A DNA stretch of 64,000 nt, taken from positions 186,001 to 250,000 of the forward strand of contig NZ_VMTV02000577.1 of NCBI RefSeq assembly GCF_007644035.1. Direction: 5' to 3'. This DNA comes from Vogesella mureinivorans (GTDB lineage Bacteria > Pseudomonadota > Gammaproteobacteria > Burkholderiales > Chromobacteriaceae). The notes beneath the pieces were generated by a model that saw only the letters and a list, made by a program, of their open reading frames with translations, searched no databases and was not told where the DNA came from. Of this stretch, positions 57,899-64,000 are shown piece by piece. Numbering within the stretch: the first letter of the stretch is position 1; the number at the start of each line of letters is the position of its first letter. The position numbers and the translations under genes were made by a program.

Positions 57899-58810
57899 TT
57901 AGCGGGCGCGCAGTCGGCGCAGATAGTGGCCTGCTGCCAGGCGGGCGCCCACAATGCCCAGCGCAATACTGCTGGCGGCCAACAGTGCCAGTTCGCCTGG
58001 CAGCAGGCTGCGCAGGGTAATGCTTTCACTGTATAGCTGTGCAAAGCCATTCAAGGCGGGCGCGGCTTGCGCCACAAACACACTGCACAGAGCCCAGCAG
58101 AACAGGGTGCTGAGCAGGCCTTGCCACACCGCGTAGTACATGAAAGGGCGGCGGATAAAGCTGTCGGTCGCGCCAATCAGTTTGGCCACTTCGATCTCTT
58201 CCTGCCGGGCCAGTATCTGCATGCGGATGCTGTTGTGGGTTATCAGCACCAGCGCCAAGCCAAAGCTGATACCCAGGAACCACGCCAGCTGCATGGCCAG
58301 CTCTAGCAGGCCGTGCAGGCGTTTGGCCCAGGCTGCGTCAAACTGCGCCTGTTCTACCATCGGCAAGCCGGAAAGCTCGCGTTGCAGCATTTCCAGTGCT
58401 TCTGGCGTGGCGTCGGCTTTGGGCTGCACCACAAAAGCGTGGGGCAGGGGGTTGCTGCCCAGGCCTTCGCCAATGCCGCTCATGCCGCTGCGCTGTTCCA
58501 GCTGCTGCAGTGCGGCTTCTTTCGAGATGAAACTGAAGCTGGCCACCCGCGGGTGGGTCTGCAGGCTGGCTTGCACGGCGGCCAGGTCGGCTTGCTCGGT
58601 TGATAACTCCATGAACAGCGTAATTTGCGGGGTGGCAGTCAGCTTGCCCACCCAGGCTTGCACGCTGGTGGCGGCCAGATACAGCGACACCGGCAGCGAC
58701 AGGGCAATCGCCAGCATCAGCAGATTCAGCAGGCTGCCAATGGGTTGGCGCAACATTTTCAGCAGGGCCAGGCGGGCGTCCTGCCAGTGCAGGTAGAAAT
58801 AATGTTTCAT
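57899..58810 (-). CDS. ftsX: Cell division protein FtsX
   Basis: A 303-residue permease-like partner of FtsE. It has an N-terminal cytoplasmic stretch, a first helix (LLNLLMLAIALSLPVSLYLAA), a periplasmic domain (about 60-165) and three further helices. FtsEX activates peptidoglycan hydrolases at the septum through the periplasmic domain. Its ATG overlaps the ftsE stop (ATGA), so translation is coupled. Confidence 0.94.
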   Translation of the reverse strand: MKHYFYLHWQDARLALLKMLRQPIGSLLNLLMLAIALSLPVSLYLAATSVQAWVGKLTATPQITLFMELSTEQADLAAVQASLQTHPRVASFSFISKEAALQQLEQRSGMSGIGEGLGSNPLPHAFVVQPKADATPEALEMLQRELSGLPMVEQAQFDAAWAKRLHGLLELAMQLAWFLGISFGLALVLITHNSIRMQILARQEEIEVAKLIGATDSFIRRPFMYYAVWQGLLSTLFCWALCSVFVAQAAPALNGFAQLYSESITLRSLLPGELALLAASSIALGIVGARLAAGHYLRRLRAR

Positions 58811-59460
58811 GAGGCAAACTGGCCCTCGCGCAGGCGGATAATGCGGCGACCATAGTCTTCCATCAGCGTTTCGTCGTGCGCCGAGACGATGACAGTGACG
58901 CCTACCTGATGGAAGGATTTGAACAATTCCATGATGTCCAGCGCGTAGGCGCGGTCCAGGTTGGCCGAAGGCTCGTCGGCCAGCAGAATGCTAGGGCGGT
59001 GCACCACCGCCCTGGCGATGCACAGCCGCTGCTGCTCACCGCCGGACAGCCGTACCGGCATCACTTTTTCTTTGCCCAGCAAGCCTACTTTGTCCAGTGC
59101 GGCCCGCACACGGCGTGCCGCATCGCGCCGGTCAAAGCCGATGATGTCCAGCGGCAGCATGACATTATCGAACACGCTGCGGTCGAACAGAATCTTGTGG
59201 TCCTGGAATACGATGCCGATATGCTGGCGCACGTAGGGCAGCTGGCTGGGGCGCAGGCGGCTCAGGTTCTGGTCGTTCACCAGTACATTGCCGCTGGTGG
59301 CGCGCTCTATGCCGGAAATCAGCTTTAATAGCGTGCTTTTACCGGCGCCAGAGTGGCCGGCCAGAAACAGCATTTCGCCGCTATCTATCGTGAACGACAG
59401 GTTCTTGAGCGCATCGTGCCCGCCCGGGTAGCGTTTGCTCACCTGTTCAAACTGGATCAT
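58807..59460 (-). CDS. ftsE: Cell division ATP-binding protein FtsE
   Basis: A 217-residue ABC ATPase with Walker A GHSGAGKST (about 36-44), signature LSGGEQQR and Walker B ILLADEPSANLD. It opens MIQFEQVSKRYPGG as in other FtsE proteins. GAGGAGG lies five bases before the ATG. It is followed by ftsX and preceded by ftsY, the conserved ftsYEX order. Confidence 0.96.
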   Translation of the reverse strand: MIQFEQVSKRYPGGHDALKNLSFTIDSGEMLFLAGHSGAGKSTLLKLISGIERATSGNVLVNDQNLSRLRPSQLPYVRQHIGIVFQDHKILFDRSVFDNVMLPLDIIGFDRRDAARRVRAALDKVGLLGKEKVMPVRLSGGEQQRLCIARAVVHRPSILLADEPSANLDRAYALDIMELFKSFHQVGVTVIVSAHDETLMEDYGRRIIRLREGQFAS

Positions 59461-59481
59461 TGCGCCTCCTCATCAGGGGCA

Positions 59482-59494
59482 AAGGTTGGCCGCA
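59482..59494 (+). repeat. Exact dispersed 13-mer AAGGTTGGCCGCA between ftsY and ftsE
   Basis: It lies in the 44-base intergenic gap of the ftsYEX operon. Confidence 0.75.
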
Positions 59495-59504
59495 GCAGCG
59501 GGGT

Positions 59505-60578
59505 CTAGTCAAACAACGCGTCGATATACGGGCCAGCCTGGAAGGGGCGCAGATCATCAATGCTTTCACCCACGCCGATAAAGCGCAGTGGCACCGGGCG
59601 CTGTTTGGCGATGGCGGCAATCACGCCACCTTTGGCCGTGCCATCCAGCTTGGTCAGCACCAGGCCGGTTAGCCCCAGGGCATCGTCAAACGCGATAACC
59701 TGATTGATGGCGTTCTGGCCGATATTGGCATCCAGCACCAGCATGACTTCGTGCGGGCCATCCGGAATGGCTTTCTGTATCACGCGCTTCACCTTCTTGA
59801 TTTCTTCCATCAGGTGCAGCTGCGTTGGCAGGCGGCCTGCGGTATCAGCCAGCACGATATCGATACCGCGTGCCGTTGCTGCTTGGATAGCGTCGTAACA
59901 GACGGCGGCTGCATCACCGCTTTGCTGGGCAATCACGGTAACGTTATTGCGCTCGCCCCATGCCATCAGCTGCTCGCGGGCGGCGGCGCGGAAGGTGTCG
60001 CCGGCCGCCAGCAACACGCTCTTGCCCTGGCTCTGAAAGTATTTCGCCAGCTTGCCGATAGAGGTCGTTTTGCCCGCGCCGTTCACGCCCACCATCATGA
60101 TCACGAAAGGCTTCTTGCCCGCGGTATCCAGCGGCACCTCCAGTGGGCCGATCAGCTCACCCAGAGACGACTTCAGGGCGCCCTTCAGCTCGCTGGCGTC
60201 TTTCAGCCCATTCAGGCTAACGCGGTCGCGCACGTCTTTCAGTAGGTGGTTGGTGGCATCCACCCCCATGTCTGCGGTCAGCAGAACGGTTTCCAGCTCT
60301 TCGTACAGGTCTTCATCGATCTTGCCGCCGCCAAACAGCGTGGCGAGCTGCTTACCCAGTTTGTCTCGTGTTTTGGACAGGCCGGCTTTCAGGCGCTCGG
60401 TCCAGCTGGCTTTGCGCGGGGCTTCTGCGGGGGCGGGTGCGGCCTCCGGTGTCACTGCCGGTAACTCAGGTGCGGGTACCGTAGCTGGGGCTGTGGGTTC
60501 TATAGATACGGGCTCCGCAACCTGTTCGGCGGTGGCGGTATCGGCTGGCGGGATCTTTTTCTTGAAGAAGCTGAACAT
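59505..60578 (-). CDS. ftsY: Signal recognition particle receptor FtsY
   Basis: A 357-residue SRP receptor GTPase that docks ribosome-SRP complexes at the membrane. A proline/alanine-rich acidic A domain (residues 1-65) precedes the NG domain. G motifs are GVNGAGKTTSIGKL, DTAGRLPTQ and TKLDGTAKGG. The start at MFSFFKKK fits homologues; an upstream in-frame extension is unconserved. It heads the ftsY-ftsE-ftsX operon and diverges from rsmD. Confidence 0.97.
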   Translation of the reverse strand: MFSFFKKKIPPADTATAEQVAEPVSIEPTAPATVPAPELPAVTPEAAPAPAEAPRKASWTERLKAGLSKTRDKLGKQLATLFGGGKIDEDLYEELETVLLTADMGVDATNHLLKDVRDRVSLNGLKDASELKGALKSSLGELIGPLEVPLDTAGKKPFVIMMVGVNGAGKTTSIGKLAKYFQSQGKSVLLAAGDTFRAAAREQLMAWGERNNVTVIAQQSGDAAAVCYDAIQAATARGIDIVLADTAGRLPTQLHLMEEIKKVKRVIQKAIPDGPHEVMLVLDANIGQNAINQVIAFDDALGLTGLVLTKLDGTAKGGVIAAIAKQRPVPLRFIGVGESIDDLRPFQAGPYIDALFD

Positions 60579-60775
60579 GCTTGTGGAATCTGCGCACAAA
60601 ATAAAGCCAGATTGTAGCCTTAAAACTGCTATGTACGGGGGAATGAAGTAGTAACAAATAGCAAAACGCCAGAATCTATATATAAGGAATAAGCCGGCTA
60701 CGAACGGCTGTGTCAACAGTTGGGACGGCGCGGCGTTGACGATGTAGAATTCTGCCCTTGAATTCAGGAGGATGC

Positions 60776-61327
60776 ATGACGCAGCAGCGCAACAAGGTTC
60801 GTATCATTGGTGGCAAATACCGTAGACGCTTACTGGATGTGCCAGAAGCAGAGGGCTTGCGGCCAACCCCGGATCGCGTGCGTGAAACCCTGTTCAACTG
60901 GCTGGGGCAGGAGCTGTACGGCAAGCGTTGCCTGGATCTGTTTGCCGGCAGTGGTGCGCTGGGTTTCGAGGCAGCATCGCGCGAGGCACCACGTGTGGTG
61001 CTGGTAGAAAAGATGCGCCCGGTGGCGGCTGTGCTGCAAAAGAACAAGCAGCTGTTGGCCGCCGCAGAAATCGAGATCCTGGTGCAAGATGCGCTGGCGT
61101 ATCTAAAAAACTGTCGCGAGCAGTTTGACGTGATCTTTGTTGATCCGCCGTACCAGAGCGCCTTGCTTGAGCAGGTCTTGCCGCAGTTGGCCGCCATTCT
61201 GGCGCCAGGTGGCAAGCTCTATATCGAAACGCCGCAGCAATACGACTTTCCGGGATGGCAAGTTGAACGCAGTTTACGGGCGGGCAAAGTGCACTCGTGG
61301 CTGTTGCGTGCGGAATCGCACGAATAA
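60776..61327 (+). CDS. rsmD: 16S rRNA (guanine966-N2)-methyltransferase RsmD
   Basis: A 183-residue SAM-dependent methyltransferase with VRIIGGKYRRRLLDVP, RPTPDRVRETLFNWL, the SAM loop DLFAGSGALGFEA and the catalytic DPPY in FVDPPYQ. It modifies G966 of 16S rRNA during 30S assembly. AGGAGG lies five bases before the ATG at 60776. Divergence from ftsY is a common arrangement. Confidence 0.95.
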   Translation: MTQQRNKVRIIGGKYRRRLLDVPEAEGLRPTPDRVRETLFNWLGQELYGKRCLDLFAGSGALGFEAASREAPRVVLVEKMRPVAAVLQKNKQLLAAAEIEILVQDALAYLKNCREQFDVIFVDPPYQSALLEQVLPQLAAILAPGGKLYIETPQQYDFPGWQVERSLRAGKVHSWLLRAESHE

Positions 61328-61368
61328 AGATATAACCCCGCGAACTTGCTTGTGCGAGGGGTGAGTGA

Positions 61369-61656
<288 letters not shown>

Positions 61657-61678
61657 GGCTAAGTGACTGATTCGCAAC

Positions 61679-61704
61679 AAAGCCCCGCCGAGTGCGGGGC
61701 TTTT
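61679..61704 (+). terminator. Terminator after the ferredoxin gene
   Basis: AAAGCCCCGC and GCGGGGCTTT pair around a 5-base loop, followed by further T. Confidence 0.9.
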
Positions 61705-61738
61705 GCTTGGAAATTTAGAAAAATTCTCGAAAAAGCTA

Positions 61739-61767
61739 TTGACGCACTATCAAGGTGTCTATACTAT
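61739..61767 (+). promoter_or_regulatory. Strong sigma-70 promoter of the tRNA-tufB operon
   Basis: TTGACG (61739-61744) is followed by TATACT (61760, 15-base spacing) overlapping TACTAT (61762, 17-base spacing). An AT-rich upstream stretch resembles an UP element, and a GC-rich discriminator precedes tRNA-Tyr by about 14 bases, consistent with stringent control. Confidence 0.75.
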
Positions 61768-61781
61768 TCGGGCTTCTTCAC

Positions 61782-61866
61782 GGGGGGATTCCCGAGCGGT
61801 CAAAGGGATCAGACTGTAAATCTGACGGCTCAGCCTTCGAAGGTTCGAATCCTTCTCCCCCCACCA
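61782..61866 (+). tRNA. tRNA-Tyr (anticodon GUA)
   Basis: An 85-base class II tRNA. The GGGGGGA/TCCCCCC acceptor stem, ACTGTAAAT anticodon loop, long variable arm, TTCGAAT T-loop and encoded CCA are all present. Confidence 0.97.
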
Positions 61867-61914
61867 GTTGCTATGCATCTTGGCGGCAAGATTGTGAAGT
61901 CGTCCGGATCGTAG

Positions 61915-61988
61915 GCGGGTGTAGCTCAATGGTAGAGCAGAAGCCTTCCAAGCTTACGACGAGGGTTCGATTCCCTTCACCCGCTCCA
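61915..61988 (+). tRNA. tRNA-Gly (anticodon UCC)
   Basis: A 74-base tRNA with GCGGGTG/CACCCGC acceptor stem, CTTCCAA anticodon loop, GGTTCGATTCC T-arm and encoded CCA. Confidence 0.97.
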
Positions 61989-62013
61989 GGTTGTTGAATG
62001 GTTTGTATGTGAA

Positions 62014-62088
<75 letters not shown>

Positions 62089-62129
62089 TCATTTAAATGT
62101 AGACTTTATTCGTTATCAGGGAATTTGCC

Positions 62130-63320
62130 ATGGCAAAAGAAAAGTTTGCGCGGACCAAGCCGCACGTAAACGTTGGCACCATCGGTCACGTGGACCATGG
62201 TAAGACCACTCTGACTGCAGCTATCACCACCATTCTGTCCAAGAAATTCGGCGGCGAAGCTAAAGACTACTCCCAGATCGACAGCGCGCCAGAAGAAAAA
62301 GCTCGCGGTATTACCATTAACACCGCTCACGTAGAATACGAAACCGAAGCACGTCACTACGCTCACGTAGACTGCCCAGGTCACGCCGACTACGTTAAAA
62401 ACATGATTACCGGTGCTGCCCAGATGGACGGCGCTATCCTGGTTTGCTCCGCAGCTGACGGCCCAATGCCACAGACTCGCGAGCACATCCTGCTGTCGCG
62501 TCAGGTTGGCGTTCCTTACATCATCGTCTTCCTGAACAAGGCTGACCTGGTGGATGACGCTGAGCTGCTGGAACTGGTTGAAATGGAAGTGCGCGATCTG
62601 CTGTCTTCCTACGACTTCCCGGGCGATGACACCCCGATCGTTACCGGTTCCGCTCGTCTGGCACTGGAAGGCGACCAGTCCGAATACGGCGAACCAGCTA
62701 TCTTCCGTCTGGCAGATGCACTGGATTCCTACATTCCGACGCCTGAGCGTGCTATCGACAAGCCGTTCCTGCTGCCAATCGAAGACGTGTTCTCCATCTC
62801 CGGCCGTGGTACTGTTGTGACCGGTCGTGTAGAGCGCGGTATCGTTAAAGTTGGTGAAGAGCTGGAAATCGTTGGCCTGAAAGCCACCGTAAAAACCACC
62901 TGCACCGGCGTGGAAATGTTCCGCAAGCTGCTGGATCAAGGTCAGGCTGGCGACAACGTAGGCGTGCTGCTGCGTGGTACCAAGCGTGAAGACGTTGAGC
63001 GTGGTCAGGTTCTGTCCAAGCCGGGTTCGATCACTCCGCACACCAAGTTCTCTGCTTCCGTATACGTACTGAGCAAAGACGAAGGCGGTCGTCACACCCC
63101 GTTCTTCGCTAACTACCGTCCACAGTTCTACTTCCGTACTACTGACGTGACTGGTGCTGTTAGCCTGTCCGAAGGTGTGGAAATGGTTATGCCAGGCGAT
63201 AACGTAGAAATCACCGTAGAACTGATCGCTCCGATCGCTATGGAAGAAGGTCTGCGTTTCGCGATCCGCGAAGGTGGCCGTACTGTTGGCGCCGGCGTGG
63301 TAGCAAAAATTATCGCTTGA
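62130..63320 (+). CDS. tufB: Translation elongation factor Tu
   Basis: A complete 396-residue EF-Tu that delivers aminoacyl-tRNA to the ribosome. G-domain motifs are GHVDHGKTT (about 19-27), DCPGHADY and NKADLVD, followed by the two beta-barrel domains. Codon choice (GCT, GTT, CGT, GGT, AAC) is sharply different from neighbours, as expected for a very highly expressed gene. It is transcribed with the upstream tRNAs and the downstream tRNA-Trp, the classic tufB arrangement. A second tuf copy elsewhere is likely. Confidence 0.98.
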   Translation: MAKEKFARTKPHVNVGTIGHVDHGKTTLTAAITTILSKKFGGEAKDYSQIDSAPEEKARGITINTAHVEYETEARHYAHVDCPGHADYVKNMITGAAQMDGAILVCSAADGPMPQTREHILLSRQVGVPYIIVFLNKADLVDDAELLELVEMEVRDLLSSYDFPGDDTPIVTGSARLALEGDQSEYGEPAIFRLADALDSYIPTPERAIDKPFLLPIEDVFSISGRGTVVTGRVERGIVKVGEELEIVGLKATVKTTCTGVEMFRKLLDQGQAGDNVGVLLRGTKREDVERGQVLSKPGSITPHTKFSASVYVLSKDEGGRHTPFFANYRPQFYFRTTDVTGAVSLSEGVEMVMPGDNVEITVELIAPIAMEEGLRFAIREGGRTVGAGVVAKIIA

Positions 63321-63330
63321 TGAAGGTTTT

Positions 63331-63406
63331 AGGCCAGTAGCTCAATTGGTAGAGTATCGGTCTCCAAAACCGAGGGTTGGGGGTTCGAGACCCTCCTGGC
63401 CTGCCA
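63331..63406 (+). tRNA. tRNA-Trp (anticodon CCA)
   Basis: A 76-base tRNA with AGGCCAG/CTGGCCT acceptor stem, TCTCCAAAA anticodon loop, GGGTTCGAGACCC T-arm and encoded CCA. It begins 10 bases after the tufB stop. Confidence 0.97.
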
Positions 63407-63410
63407 AATA

Positions 63411-63443
63411 AGACTAACCGGCGTTTACGCCGGTTAGTCTTTT
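63411..63443 (+). terminator. Terminator between tRNA-Trp and secE
   Basis: AGACTAACCGGCG and its exact complement flank a TTTA loop, with TTT after. It ends the tRNA-tufB transcript or attenuates secE-nusG. Confidence 0.85.
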
Positions 63444-63469
63444 CACGTATAAGCAACGCGAGAATTCAT

Positions 63470-63823
63470 ATGGAAATGCAAGATAAGCTTAAGCTTGGCT
63501 TGGTTGCTCTGCTAGTTACTGCAGGTGTTGTGGGCTTCTACCTGCTGCCGGAAACCCAGGGCGTGCTGCGCGTGCTGGTTTTTGTTGCTGCTGTTCTGGC
63601 TGCTGCTGGGGTATTCTGGTTTTCTGCACCGGGGCGCGAGTTTGTGTCTTACGCGCAAGAGTCGATTGTAGAGGCTCGCAAAGTAGTTTGGCCTACGCGC
63701 AAAGAAACAAGCCAAATGACCTTGATGGTCTTTGTCTTTGTTTTCGTGCTTGCCTTGTTTATGTGGCTGGTTGACTCGTCGTTGTCCTGGCTCTTCTATG
63801 ATGTATTGCTTCGTCGAGGTTGA
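63470..63823 (+). CDS. secE: Preprotein translocase subunit SecE
   Basis: A 117-residue SecE of the three-helix (E. coli-like) type, with helices at about 9-26, 33-52 and 86-107. The conserved amphipathic [23 protein letters not shown] lies before the last helix. It clamps SecY in the translocon, partnered by the SecA encoded at the other end of the window. Its stop lies two bases before nusG. Confidence 0.95.
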   Translation: MEMQDKLKLGLVALLVTAGVVGFYLLPETQGVLRVLVFVAAVLAAAGVFWFSAPGREFVSYAQESIVEARKVVWPTRKETSQMTLMVFVFVFVLALFMWLVDSSLSWLFYDVLLRRG

Positions 63824-63825
63824 TA

Positions 63826-64000
63826 ATGGCTAAGCGTTGGTATGTAGTGCATGCCTACTCGGGTTTCGAGAAGAGTGTGCAGAAAGCATTGAAAGAGCGT
63901 ATCGAGCGCGAAAGCATGCAAGATCTTTTTGGCCAGGTGCTCGTGCCGGTTGAAGAGGTTGTGGATATCAAGAATGGCAAGCGCTCTATTTCCGAGCGCA
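63826..64000 (+). CDS. nusG: Transcription antitermination protein NusG (N-terminus; runs off the right edge)
   Basis: The first 58 residues, starting [20 protein letters not shown] and continuing with [20 protein letters not shown]. This is the NGN domain that binds the RNA polymerase clamp. GAGG lies six bases before the ATG. The remaining roughly 120 residues, including the KOW domain, and the expected rplK-rplA-rplJ-rplL-rpoBC genes lie beyond the window. Confidence 0.97.
   Translation, partial: MAKRWYVVHAYSGFEKSVQKALKERIERESMQDLFGQVLVPVEEVVDIKNGKRSISER

Noticed and set aside
62106-63095. 329-codon minus-strand frame
   Set aside because: It is antisense to tufB.

Overview
The window is a continuous, gene-dense stretch of a GC-rich proteobacterial chromosome. 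Nearly every gene is a core house-keeping gene in its usual family form. Several features point to a betaproteobacterium of the Neisseriales, in the Chromobacteriaceae (Vogesella, Chromobacterium or Aquitalea type). These are the tRNA-Tyr/Gly/Thr - tuf - tRNA-Trp - secE - nusG cluster, the lptD-surA-pdxA and amgK-murU operons, DciA beside SecA, the giant DUF3683-type FAD/Fe-S dehydrogenase, type IV pilins next to PglL-type O-oligosaccharyltransferases, and a CIRCE-like site in front of rpoH. The genus is inferred, not proven. I see no rRNA, CRISPR array, prophage or intact insertion sequence.

Layout. 1-5 kb: secA (cut by the left edge), a Tat-exported PhoD-like phosphatase and dciA. 5-15 kb: a DUF3422 membrane protein, a chemoreceptor, propionyl-CoA synthetase (prpE), proA, a membrane diguanylate cyclase and a glutamine-synthetase-like ligase. 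15-27 kb: a universal stress protein, TlyA, YceH, a YfaZ-like porin, an rRNA pseudouridine synthase, a cupin, an LplT/PlsC-like fusion, nadV, an isochorismatase-fold hydrolase operon, a solute-binding protein broken by an in-frame TGA, an EAL protein and a GyrI-like protein. 27-36 kb: a 1281-residue lactate/glycolate-type dehydrogenase, then lptD-surA-pdxA. 36-45 kb: amgK-murU-ruvC, then ruvA and ruvB, each separated by inserted genes and by a 264-bp MITE abutting the ruvA stop codon. 45-52 kb: a glutamine amidotransferase, an FeS-type photolyase, proB, a PilZ-like protein and bioA. 52-57 kb: a pilus locus with a sigma-54-type promoter, two tandem prepilins and two PglL paralogues. 57-61 kb: rpoH, ftsX-ftsE, ftsY, rsmD and a ferredoxin. 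61.7-64 kb: tRNAs, tufB, secE and the start of nusG.

The most striking non-genic signal is a dispersed 13-bp word, AAGGTTGGCCGCA. By eye I count 11 exact copies and about 40 copies of its 10-bp core, on both strands, in genes and in intergenic gaps. Inside genes it forces otherwise rare AGG and TTG codons. Its frequency, palindromic pairings and presence in gene-end regions resemble the DNA uptake sequences of Neisseriaceae, but the sequence is unlike the Neisseria DUS. I propose it as a candidate uptake-sequence dialect or other genome-wide signal. Other notable items are the CIRCE-like element nested in a larger palindrome before rpoH, the MITE, the nonsense-interrupted binding protein, and an orphan ~420-bp segment rich in inverted repeats downstream of the dehydrogenase.
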